Assembly: GCA_033439265.1 (NCBI GenBank) | Contig: JAVTVX010000004.1 | Location: 16,815,701 to 16,879,700 of the forward strand | Direction: 5' to 3' | DNA length: 64,000 bases | Source of the DNA: Dillenia suffruticosa | Lineage: Eukaryota; Streptophyta; Magnoliopsida; Dilleniales; Dilleniaceae | Part shown: positions 46,596 through 57,655 of the stretch, one piece after another | Numbering within the stretch: the stretch's first letter is position 1 | How the letters are laid out: every line of letters begins with the position of its first letter | Made by a program: the position numbers and the translations under genes | The notes under the pieces: generated by a model | Databases searched by the model: none | What the model was told of the DNA's origin: nothing | The model's input: only the letters and a program-made list of their open reading frames with translations

Positions 46596-46899
46596 TCATA
46601 GTTTAGGCTCTCGATTTGAGAATGTTTTGAAACATTTGAAAGGTTTTTCAAGTATCTTAGAGGTCCTCAATGGTTTTCAAAACTGTTTTGAAAAGATCAA
46701 TGTTTAAAGAGTTTTAAATGATTTTAAAAGCGTCCTATGGGTCCTAGAAAGCTGAGAATATTATTTTAGGGTTTAAGTGATTAGTCCTACATCTATACTT
46801 GTGTGGTAAGCATAGTTCTCTTTTGTAGAACTATATCTCCTTGAAGAAGAACGAGGAAGCCGAATTAGATTTGTCTTACTCTACCTCCTCAACCTAAGA

Positions 46900-47940
46900 C
46901 CACATTGTCTTCTCATGAAACTCCCCTGACACCTACACAGATACACCCGGCTACTCCAAATGGGATCCTTGCTCCTCCCTTAGCTGCCCTCCAGTAGGTG
47001 ATGGAGTAGTGGAGTGCCTACGGAGCTCAATTCCAATTGCCAGATCAAATCTTAGTTCCTTTGCCGGTTCCTCCTTTAGTGCCGACCACCATATTGAGTG
47101 CCTTGATGATAATACCTCCTCTTCCTGTTGTTGCGTCAACCAATAACCCTGCCATTGGGTTGTCAAAGCTGATCAAAGAGGTGAGACAACTTAGATGTGA
47201 GACATTTTCGGGCACGTGTGATGCTTCAATGGCTAAGGATTAGATTGGTTGAGTCCAAGAGACCATTACCGATGTAAGGTTGGATAATGAGATAAAGTTG
47301 TGGGTGGCTGTGAAGCTATTGGAAAACAGTGCACGAACTTGGTAGGAGAATGTGAAGGGTAGGACTTCTACTCCTTCGATTTAGGGAGTATTTCTCAGGG
47401 CTTTTGAAAAAAAAATAAATACTATACTTAGTTCTATAGGGACCAAATGAGGAAAGAATTCTTCAAGCTACCACAAGAGAATAGGACGGTGGTGGAGCAT
47501 GAAACGAAGCTAAGGGAGCTAGGTACATATGTTCTGGAGTTTGTGAACTCCGAGGAGTCTTTGTGTGTGAAGTTTGAATCAGGGTTGAATTTAAATATAA
47601 GGGAGAAGATGTCGATAACAAAGGGGCATACATTTCAAGATGTATTGGAATTTAACTTTTAGGGCCGAGAAGATGGTGGTGGAAAGAAGTAAAGTAAGAG
47701 AGGGACATGGCAAGAAGAGAAGGTTTGGATTTGTATTGGGTCATGGCTCTAAGAAGAGTAGGAGCATGGGCTCTTATAGTGGCACCTAAATTAACGAGTT
47801 TATTGGCTCGCCACAAGGCCAACAATCCTCTAAGTTTGGCACTCCCATCTCTAGTGCCATGTTCGGGAAGTTTTACCAATGTGGGAAGACAGGCATTTCT
47901 GCAATACTTTCCCCGAATTGGGTCTAAATAGACATAGAGT
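46900..47940 (+). pseudogene. gypsy E gag
   Basis: 47037-47243 holds the capsid start (LSKLIKEVRQLRCETFSGT). 47270-47400 reads WVAVKLLENSARTW. 47447-47662 has FFKLPQENRTVVEHETKLREL and LRxNIREKM-like blocks. The zinc knuckle near 47850-47890 is degraded (YQCGKTGI, with His lost). There are multiple stops. Confidence 0.82.
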
Positions 47941-48229
47941 TTAGTTAAGTTGAGACCACTCGAGTGGCTCAAGGAGTGGTCGATCAAATGCCCCTACATT
48001 ATCGGTTAATACCACTTACGGATGGGGACCGGAAGCAATACAATGGCCGTTCTTCCTCAACATCCCCAATGAAGAACTCAAACGAGGATTTATGCCATGA
48101 TGAATAAAGACCTAAAACAATCCATATGTAGTCACAAGTAAATCCCCAAGGACTTGGATTTGATGATTTAGGAAATTTTAATACAAATACTATGTGGTTT
48201 TGATGTCTTATGATGGATTATGGTGGTAA

Positions 48230-49006
48230 TGATGACTATATGCCTTGATTGAGCTTGGTTAAAGCTTTGAGTCAAATTGTTTTTTTAATTTAGAAGTATA
48301 TGAGTAGACTTGTTGAGAGCTGGGTCAACTTCTTTATACTTACATGTGAGAGGTAGGTCGACGTATCCTAGCCCTGGGGTGACTCACTTGTTTTCATAGA
48401 CATCAATTTTCGTGACCTTGATCTCTTAGGTCGATTTGGCTTAAGACTAGGTCGACTTGTGTACCTACTTGTTTTTTGATCGGGTCGACTAGTAAATTCT
48501 CAAGTCGACTTACGGCATTTTGATACTGGGGTTGAGTCGACTTGTATCTTAGTCAGGTCGACTTGGTATGTTACAGGCTAATGTTTCGAGAGCATGTTTG
48601 TCCAAGTCGACTTGTGACTATCTTAAGTTGACTTATAATGTTCTGGTTATGTCTTAAGTTGACTTGTTAACTCTATAGGTCAACTTTTACTTATGTAGAG
48701 TTCAGTTTTTGAGAGTTACCTTGCTCAGGTCTACTTATTTTGTCCCCAAGTTGACTCATAGTCCTCCTACATTGACTTGCTCTCTTCCCAGGTTGACTTA
48801 TTCTCCCCCTAAGTCAGTATATTCAGTCAAGATAGGTCGACTCGCCTAAGGTGTAGGTCGACTTGCTTATACAATGTTCAAATAATTAATCCTAATTGTT
48901 TTAATTACTCTTAACCATCACTAAAACCTATTTTACTCAACATTATGGACCACTAATTGCTGACGATATTATACTATTAGGTATGATAAAAATTTTTGGG
49001 TTGAAG
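48230..49006 (-). repeat. antisense LTR fragment between gag and protease of gypsy E
   Basis: The right part (48890-49006) matches 29990-30190 of LTR G' in order: ctattttactcaacatt versus ctattttgctcaacaaa, then cactaattg, then aaaaatttttggg. 48300-48870 is a palindrome array. The right edge corresponds to an element-sense LTR start, so this looks like a partial reverse-oriented LTR. The left edge is not resolved. Confidence 0.65.
48300..48870. repeat. palindrome array 3, AAGTCGACTTG and variants
   Basis: About 18 copies, several with the intact CpG (48357, 48431, 48485, 48502, 48536, 48557, 48604, 48837 and 48857 regions). It is part of the antisense LTR fragment. Confidence 0.9.
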
Positions 49007-49009
49007 TTT

Positions 49010-50480
49010 TGCTAGGCACATCGATAGGCCATTGACTCTGCTTGAAGAGGAGCTATTGGCTATCACTCCCTTGGGAGAGCAATTGGCTAGAAATACTATG
49101 TACTAGGGTTGTGAAGTAAAGGTGGGCGAAGTGGTTCTTAAGACGAAGCTGATTCCACTAGATATGGTGGATTCTGATGTCATTCTATGTATGGATTGGC
49201 TATACCTCTACCCAGTATCCGTAGATTGCTTTACAAATGAAGTAGAGTTCAAAGATCAGGATATTTGATAATAATATTCGTTGGTGAATGGCGGGTGTTG
49301 TCGAGTTGTGTAATCGGATATCTGATATTACGAATGATGATGTCCCGATGGTGAAATAGTTTCCGGATGTCTTCCTGGAAGAGCTACGCGGTTTGCCTTC
49401 AGTTCAAGAATTCGATTTTGCAATTGATTTGATTCCTTGCACCAAAAGTTGTTAGACAAAGGATTCATTTGGCTAAGTACCTCACCTTGAGGTGATCCGG
49501 TTTCATTTGAAAAGAAAAAGGATAGGACTTTTTGGTTGTACATTAACTACCAACAACTCAATAAAGTCATAATCAAGAGCAAGTACCCTCTTCCAAGGAT
49601 TGATGCTCTCTTTGATTAACTTCAAGGGGCTAGAGTGTTCTCGAAGATTTATTTAAGGTTAGGGTACCATCAATTCAGAATTAAGGAGGATGATATCCGT
49701 ATGACCACATTGAGATTGTGGTATGGCTACTATGAGTTTATGGTAATGCCCTTTGGGTTGACAAATGTTCCTGCAGCATTCATGGACTTGATGAATTGGG
49801 TCTTTCACTCCTACCTTGACAAGTTTGTCATAGTCTTTATTACACTGGGCATCTTCCAATTGTGCTGTAAACTCTTCAGGAGAAGTAGCAGTATGCCAAG
49901 TTCTCCAAGTGTGAGTTTTGGTTAAGGGAGATTGGCTTTTTAGGGCACATTGTTTTTGAAGATGGTAAATTTGTAGATCCAAAGAAGGTCAAGGCAATCC
50001 TAAAGTGGGAGCAATCCAATCACCGAGATTAGAAGTTTCCTCGGATTGGTAAGGTACTATAGAAGGTTTGTTGAAGGATTCTCCAAGATTGTAACTCTAT
50101 TGTCCAACTTGACCCAGAAGGGAGTCAAGTTTGAGTAGGAAGAGAGTTTTCAAGAGCTCAAAAAGACCTCACATCAGCACCTATCCTTCCTCTCCTCACT
50201 AGTGGTGGCAACTATGTTGTGTATGGTGATGCTAGCAAGCAAGTGCTAGGTTGTGCTTTGATGCAAAATGATAAGGTGATTGTGTATACCTGTCGCTAAT
50301 TAAAGAAACATGAGTTGAACTATCCCACTCATGATTTGGAACTAGCTGTGATTGTCTTCGCATTGAAGATTTGGTGGCATTATTTGTATGGAGTAACATG
50401 CCGAGTCTTCACTGATCGCAAAAGCCTCAAATATTGCTCACATAGAAAGAACTCAACTTGAGGCAGTGAAGGTAGGTAGA
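49010..50480 (+). pseudogene. gypsy E protease end, reverse transcriptase and RNase H
   Basis: 49020-49260 reads the protease C-terminus (DMVDSDVILCMDWLYLYPVSVDC). 49350-49620 is the RT linker and fingers in broken frames. 49635-49850 reads [15 protein letters not shown] and [18 protein letters not shown], then FVIVFI. The next 14 or so residues, including the catalytic Asp pair, are deleted, and the frame shifts before resuming at the [18 protein letters not shown] block. 50200-50400 is RNase H ([30 protein letters not shown]). The deletion destroys RT activity. Confidence 0.88.
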
Positions 50481-50481
50481 G

Positions 50482-52110
50482 TTGATCAAGGATTACCATC
50501 GACTGATAGACTACCATTTTGGGATAGTCAATGTTGTCATGGGCTCATTGAGCTGCAAATCTTCTTCCTTTAACTTGGCCTCTCTTTGGAGTTCTTGTTT
50601 GTCTTGTTTCGTTGGTCTCCAGGCTCTTGGTGTTGAGCTAGCCCATGATGACCAAGATGCATTTTTGGCCAAGTTTGAAGTGAGAGCTACCTTGGTGGAT
50701 TGTATCCAGAAGCTTCAAGCTACCGATAAAGAGTTGAAAGGGGTAATAGAGACAATCCACAAAGGTGAATGTGGTGAATTCAGAGCCCGAGATGATAGGA
50801 TGGTTGTGTATGTATGGGAAACAGATTTATGTTCCCAAGGATGATGAGCAACGAAAGGCTACCTTTGAGAAACACATTCCTCAGCTTATGCGATGCATCT
50901 TGAGAGTACCAAAATATAATAAACCATTAGAGAAACATATTGGTGGTCAGGTATGAAAAGAGAGATTGCCGAATTTGTGTTCAAATGCCTTGTGTGCTAG
51001 TAGGTGAAAGCTGAGCATTAGACATCCACTGGCACTCTCCAACCATTACTAATTCCTGAGTGTAAGTGGAATACATCGCCATGGGTTTCGTGGTGGGATT
51101 GTCACGTACTTCGAGCCGTCATATGCTATTTGGATGATAGTAAACCAGTTCACCAAATCAGCCCATTTCCTTTTGATCCACTTTACCTACCCAGTAGAGA
51201 AGTTGGCTAAACTATACATTAATAAGATCGTGAGACTTTATAGAGTTTCAGTATCTATTGTATTAGATCCTGATTGGCCAAAACTATAAAAGTCCTTAGG
51301 GACTAAGTTGAAATTCAATATCGCCTTCCATCCTCAGATTGATGGATAGTTAGAGCACACAATTCAAATCTTGGAAGACATGCTGAGGGCATGCATTATG
51401 GATTTCAAGGGAAGTTGGGATAGACACCTCCCATTGATAGAATTCGCCTATAATAAAAGTTATTAGGCGAACATCGAGATGCCTCCCTATAAGGGTTCAT
51501 ACGGAAGGAAGTGCCAAACACCATTGTGTTGGGATGAGGCTAGAGAGCGGAATATAAAAAATGTGGAGTTGATAAAAGTAACTAAGAAAAGGTGAAGGTG
51601 ATTCAGAAAAATATGAAGGCAACTCAACATTAGCAAAAGAGTTATGCCGATACGAGAAGAAGGCCATTAGAATTCAAAGTAGGGGACATGGTGTTTTGAA
51701 AATCTCACTTTGGAAGGGTGTAATCCAATTTCGAAAAAGGAAGAAATTGAATCTCCGTTACATTGGCCCTTTCAAGATCATTCAGAGAATAGGAAATGTG
51801 GCCTGCCGATTGGAGTTACCCCTGGATTTGTTGAACATCCACGATATATTCAAGTCTCAATATTAAAGAAATATTTTTTATATCCTTTGCATATTTTAAA
51901 GACTCCACCAATCGAACTAAAAGAATACTTGAGCTTCAAAATTCAATCCAAAGCTAATCTTGATCACCAAATCAAAGGGTCATGAATGAACAAAACCCTA
52001 TTGTCAAGGTCCAATGGAAAAGTGATCGGGTCGAAGAAGAGACTTAAGAACCTGAGGATGATATGCAGAAGCAATACCCCCATTTATTTGGTGTAGGATT
52101 TTGAGGACAA
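50482..52110 (+). pseudogene. gypsy E integrase and chromodomain-like end
   Basis: 50482-50844 is the RNase H to integrase connection, with FEVRATLVDCIQKLQATDKELK matching gypsy C (11748-12089). 50990-51480 is the integrase core in fragmented frames. 51640-51850 is the C-terminal domain (RRPLEFKVGDMVF). 51990-52090 reads VKVQWKSDRVEEET and MQKQYPHLF, resembling the end of a chromodomain. This places E with Tekay/Del-like chromoviruses. Confidence 0.78.
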
Positions 52111-52136
52111 AATTTTTTTTAGGGGGGTTAGGAAAT

Positions 52137-54811
52137 TGTAACATAAAAAATTCAGCGTTTGAATTTTCAATTTGTACTCCCATGTAATTCCAAAAAGATT
52201 CAGGCTTGTATTGGTTTTGATGTATTGAAAGAAGTATTATAAATTTTCCTTGGAGTTTTTTGTCCTCTTAATAAATGGATGGTGTGTAAGAAAGTGATAG
52301 AAGTGTGCATTAGCAGCAATAAATTTGATTTTTCTGAGACTTAGATATGTGGACAAGTCAACTTGCGTTGTTATTAGGTTGACTTGTGTTTACGAATTGT
52401 ATAGGACAACTCAACTTGTGTAGTGTCTAGGTCGACTTCAAGTCTTTATACAAATGCTCAAGTTGACTTGTGCAATTGGCAAGTCAACTTGGTTAGCTCA
52501 TAGACTAGGTTTTTGAGACTTGGTTTTAATAAGTTGACTTGTGCAACCAGTAAGTCGACTTGGTTAGCTCATAAACTAGGCTTTTGAGGCTTGAATTTGG
52601 CAAGTCGACTTGGGCAATTGGAAAGTCAACTTGGTTAGTCCACAGATTAGATTTCTGAGGCTTGTTTTGATAGGTCAACTTGTTCTAAGTCTAAGTCAAC
52701 TTAATACTTGTGTTATTGTGAAGTCAAGTCAACTTATCCTATAGTCAAGTTGACTTGCTTAATTCAATTTTGGATTTCTAAGATCTGTTTTCTTTAGGTC
52801 GACTTGTCTAGTGTTCAAGTCAACTTTTGACTTAGATTTTTGCATTCTAGGTTAATTTGTTGCAATGCAGGTTGACTTGTCTAGGTGAAGTTTAATGCTT
52901 TAAGGGTGCAAAATGACAAAAAGGGGGACAACCAACGTAATCAATACTTTTGAGTCATAGAGAGCAAGATAGTAAATGAACCTCTTACCATAATAGGATT
53001 GAGTAAAGCCCCAAATTCGTTTCTTTCCCATCTCTCGACTGTCCTTACTCTCTCCTTCTCGCCAAGCTCGTTTCTCTCTCTCACTCCCTCCCTTTCTCCC
53101 TCTCGATCTCCATTGAAATCGATCAACACTCTCGCAAAACCATAGATTTGAGCTCCCAAACTTTCGAATGAGCACCTTAAAGGTTCAATCTAGAGAGAGA
53201 GAGAACCTAGGGTTTTGGTGGTATTTCAACTTGGGGATGAAATTGGCAATACAAATAGAAGTAATACTTGTCCCTCATCTTAAATTTGAGTTAACATTAT
53301 TTGTTTTAAGGTTTAGGTTGAGATTTGATAAATGTGCAATTGAGAATTTAGATCTAGAGTTTATAGATGTTGAGATTTGGGAAAATTGTGAATGGTAATA
53401 GTATATATATGCAACTAGCATGTGGTTGATGGAATTAGAACATAAACCTATGGACTTAGAAAATTTGGGTTGTGTTATGTTGGGGAAACCGATTAATCCT
53501 GTCCCACAAGAGATTGAATGTTTAATTGGTATTTGTTGCCTTATCATTGACGCATTTGGGACTCAAGTAAGAGTTGGACTTCATTGTGGATTGAAATTAA
53601 GAATATTTATCTTCCTAAGAAATGAGTGGATGCATGATTATGATTTTAAATGAGAAAATGTTTAGCTTGATTTTTACAAATGCTTATTAAAACTGGTTTT
53701 CAAATTGATTTATAATTGTGGAGTATCCCGAAAGGAAGTTTGGAATGAAATATGCATCCTTGTGTTGAATTGAAAAATAATATACCATATTTATTGATTT
53801 ATGTGAACATGTTAGCATTGAACTTATGATTGAGAAATGTTTAAAGAATGTCAACATATTTTGAAACATGTTATGAAATTTGCGAAATGGTGTTGTGTGC
53901 AAGACCTAATGGATATAGATATTCCTTTCCACGGTGCGGGTTTGACGAGGCGACATAGTTGGGGGTTTATACAACTAAGGAAATAGCTACGCTCGAGTGG
54001 TACCTCCGAAGTCATCCCTTCAGACTAACCAAGTAGCACCCCAGGTGAGGCCTGAGCCAATGGAAAGGTTAGGTATTTGTGAGTTGAAAAAACATAAAAA
54101 CTCTTAACGGTTCCACCTTTGGTCTCGGTAGACCATTGTCGAGAACTATGATTTTGGCAGTCCCATGATTTTGGAAAACATATGGATATGACTGGATGTA
54201 TATGACTTGTTTATTATGATTTATTGAATTTTGTTTAGAAACATGATGTTTGATAATAAACTTTGGATTTCTATAGATAAAACAATATGATTTTGAGATA
54301 ATGATTTGACATGTCCACAATCATCTCTCATTTACTATCATAACATGTAATGCACTCACTGGGTATTGTATATACTCATCCCCTTTCTTTCACTTTTACA
54401 AATAAAACTTAGCTGAGACATGTGATCGTCTAATATTGGACTTTGGGAAGACCAATTTCACGAGCTTCTTTTTGATATAGAATCTATTATGGTTTTTGAA
54501 GTGTCGATAAACGGACCCTAGGTGGGCATTTTTTGGTATAAACTTACTTGAAAACCTATATCTAAACTTGTATTTTGCTTTGATTGGAATTTGTATTATT
54601 CTATATTGAGAACTTTCATTCTTCCTTTATGAAGTTTACTTGGGAAGTGCTTTCTATAAGTTAAGTGAGATATGAGTGGCCGGGTTGGCCTATGGTTTAT
54701 TGAGGATTTTGAATGCTTTGCGGTACCTTGGAGCATGGGGTGGAGCTTACACCTATTTCATGGTATCGTGACGGTTATCGTGTGCTAGGACTTGCAGGTT
54801 TGGGCATGATA
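52137..54811 (+). repeat. 3' LTR of gypsy E
   Basis: Starts tgtaacataaaaaattcag after the polypurine tract and ends gcatgata. It parallels 43926-46595 throughout. Confidence 0.9.
52340..52890. repeat. palindrome array 4, AAGTCGACTTG and variants
   Basis: About 17 copies at the same LTR position as array 2. The CpG/TpG/CpA states of individual copies differ between the two LTRs, showing independent decay. Confidence 0.9.
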
Positions 54812-55672
54812 GAGGGACCCTCAAAAAATAAGAAAAATCAATCCGCAATGACTTGATGCGCTGCCTGTAGTCCCATGTTCAACCACATGTTGGCGGTGTG
54901 CTGCCATGTGTCTGCATGCGCTGGCAGCAGGCTATTGCACAAGCCAGATGCGCATTGTGTCTAGCACGTGCTCTCTTGCGAGCTTGGGTCGTATCCTGAG
55001 TCGAGATATGGGTCAGACTAGGTTCTGGGTCACGTCTCGGGTTAGGACATGGGTCGGCGCACTTCACGTCCATGCACCTTCTCTTGCGGGTGTCACGCTC
55101 CTTAACGTGTGTGCATGCCATGCGCCCGCGGGTCTTCTTTGCCCGACTTTCTGCAATCGGGTCATTTTGACCCAACTGCCAGAAAATGCTTTTCCGACCA
55201 CTTTTTTGCGGCGATCTCAACTAGAAACAATAATTTGAACTTCTCCAATTATCCATGACTTGATTTTGGGAAGAATCAAGCCCTAATCTTAGCGAAATAA
55301 ATGTCCTCCGTCGCGCCCTTTGCGGCCAAGTAGGAAAACTCAATTTCCGGAATGGAAACATACAAATAATATTTCAAAATTATAGATCATAACATATTGA
55401 ACATTTCTAGAGCATTTTCACTGATTCAATCGTCCTCTCTCTTGATGGATCTAAGGTTTTAAGGTTCGAGATCATTGTTCATGGCCGAAACTTCGATCGT
55501 CTTAAACATGCTCTAAAATTAAATAAAAATCATATTCTTGTTTCTTGGGCCATGGGTAATCTCGTGGTATTTTCGGATTTACAAAACTCATTCATGATAC
55601 AGATTATAAATTTTTTTCTCTACACAATTTATACCCAAAAAAATTTCAAATATTTTTAATAAATCTCATTAT
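54812..55672 (-). other. copia a leader, right of gypsy E
   Basis: Non-coding leader between the primer-binding site and the gag region of copia a. 54840-55240 is GC- and CpG-rich, with repeated gggtc and cgggt words. The open frames there (54879-55238) have no recognisable product. Confidence 0.6.
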
Positions 55673-55684
55673 GCTCTAATACCA
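55673..55684 (-). other. primer-binding site of copia a
   Basis: gctctaatacca matches the reverse complement of tggtatcagagc with one change. One base separates it from the LTR. Confidence 0.85.
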
Positions 55685-55685
55685 A

Positions 55686-56097
55686 TATTATATTTATTCT
55701 ACATGTATATGCATGTGAAAGTGTGGAAATGAAATCATTGGAATTTTTTGAGTCGTATCTCGATGTGTAGATGTTCAAAAATTAATTGAACTGCGAAGTC
55801 CCTTGAATAGATCGTACGTTCGGGATGATGATCATGTAATACGAACCACCCCACTGTCTCACGATACCTCAATCCACAATTTGGTGAACTCAATGACGAG
55901 AAAATTTCCTTCTCAAAATTTTCTTGATCCCTTGGTAAGCTTCTCACTTTAAAAAATGTGTTTTTCTCTCTCTTACTATTTTGTCACACGAATGATGATC
56001 ACTGTGTTAAGTAATTTTCAATTGCTTAGTTCTCTCAAAAACCCCATGTTCTAGAGAAATTACTTCACGTTAGAAGAGAGAGAGATTGTATATGGAG
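55686..56097 (-). repeat. 5' LTR of copia a, interrupted
   Basis: Starts tattatatttattctac and follows 38238-38650 closely to gagagattgtatatggag, where copia b begins. The remaining 100 or so bases are expected beyond the window. Confidence 0.83.
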
Positions 56098-56634
56098 TGT
56101 TAGATTTATTAGGACTGTTAGATTTATTATACTACATGCGCATGCAGAAGCGTATAAATTATAAATTTAGAATTTTCGAGTAAATATTTTGATATTTAAG
56201 CTTCCAAGAAATCAACCGATCCGTGATCTCCCTCGTACGGATCGTTCGATCGGGATGGAAATCATGAAACGAACCACCACCATGGATCCACAATACTTCA
56301 AAAGTTCGATGAACTCAATGACGGGAGAAATTTTCCTAATCGCAAATTTCTCTAACCCTCGATTATTCTCACTCAGAGAATATATTTGTAGAATGTATCT
56401 CTCTCAACAAATCTTAATTGTTCTTGGTTTATTTTACATACTCGCCAAGATAATGTACAGAGAGGAATCTCATTCTTTCTCTCTTCTCCAAAGGTTATCT
56501 CACGTAGAAGGTTACCAACCCAAAAAAAATTAGGGGGAGAGATTACTTGGGATTATTGGTTAGGGAGTTTGTGGGAGGCTATTAATAAATGTAACTCCCT
56601 TATAATTATGTCCACATGAGCACAACTACCAACA
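56098..56634 (-). repeat. 3' LTR of copia b
   Basis: Ends ctaccaaca. The start occurs twice in tandem: tgttagatttattaggac at 56098 and tgttagatttattatac at 56116. The second may be the true terminus. Confidence 0.8.
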
Positions 56635-57655
56635 TCTCTCGCTTGCACACGAGAGCATTTTACGTCCGACATAAGATCACAACTCATACAATCTATCACA
56701 TCACTCTTTTGAACTTTCATACATGATTAGATATAGTGCGACTAGCGAATACACCTGCAAACAAAGACTTCTCGATACACCTGTTAAGATGACCGAAAAG
56801 GCCTCTTAGTACAAAAAAGAACTCGTTGTACCCCAGACTCAATGCAATTTCATCCATCGAGACACTTTACTCATCGAAAGTGATCCCCAATCATTTACTC
56901 GATTGTATATTCACTATTATATTTAAATCCCAACACGGATAAACAAAACAGGTCGGCCAGTGAATACAACACTATGTTATAATGCCAATTGGTTTTCTTT
57001 TCATATTATTAACTTTCAATTTTATCTTAGATGCTTTCCTAGATATATACTGCCAAACCGAATCAACCATGGTTTCTTAATAATATGTTAAAGTAGCAAT
57101 ACCAAAATAAAATCTCAAGAGACAGATGAAAGTCATAAGGGTATAAGAGATCCCACTCAATAGATCTCGGATCTCACATAGTGGGAACGGAGATCATAAT
57201 CATACTATCATCTCAAATAATAGCCCTACTATCCCTTGGTCGTCTTATCACATGCGGTATGAAACACATGCCACAGTGTTATTCCTTTCTCTCTCAAAAA
57301 GGGTATATGTTAGATTTCTCTAATACTGTACATGTATGAAAGTCAGTCTACACATAAAATTTTATCTAGAAATCTTAGAGAGAGTATCTCAGAGACCATA
57401 TCACTTGATGCAGATGATATCTGAGATTTCAACTTGGTACTCACAGGTAATATATATGTGGGTATGTCCATGTCGGTCATGTTACTTATGACCTCATTCT
57501 GAACACATATCATGACGACTTATGTTTTAGCAGACCCACTCTCAAAACCTCTTACAACTGGAAATTGTCTCATCTCCGCTTACTCAGACTTGGAGGTGGT
57601 TACTTGTGTGAAAGACCTAACCACACTAGCCTAACATATCTTTTATCATAACACG

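Larger units (their letters stand above)
43926..54811 (+). mobile_element. Ty3/gypsy chromovirus E, complete structure, inactive
   Basis: LTRs at 43926-46595 and 52137-54811 (2670 and 2675 bases) flank gag, protease, RT, RNase H, integrase and a chromodomain-like end. A polypurine tract (aggggggttaggaaat, 52121-52136) precedes the 3' LTR. The LTRs differ at about one base in seven to eight by eye, so the copy is old. The left flank (gttgc) and right flank (gaggg) do not match as a 5-base target duplication. An antisense LTR fragment interrupts the interior between gag and protease. Confidence 0.9.
38238..56097 (-). mobile_element. Ty1/copia element a, split by gypsy E
   Basis: The 3' LTR is 38238-38752, RT to gag run 39880-43925, gypsy E occupies 43926-54811, the leader resumes at 54812, and the primer-binding site (55673-55684) and 5' LTR (55686-56097) close the element. 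The 5' LTR is itself cut by copia b. LTR landmarks match on both sides (ttttttgagt.gtat.t.aatgtgtag and gttgggatgatgatcatgtaata). All coding frames are broken. Confidence 0.85.

Noticed and set aside
43921-54816. 5-base target duplication for gypsy E
   Set aside because: Flanks gttgc and gaggg do not match, so no duplication is claimed.
54879-55238. 110-residue frames on both strands
   Set aside because: They lie in the GC-rich leader of copia a. Both strands are open over the same stretch and neither product is recognisable.
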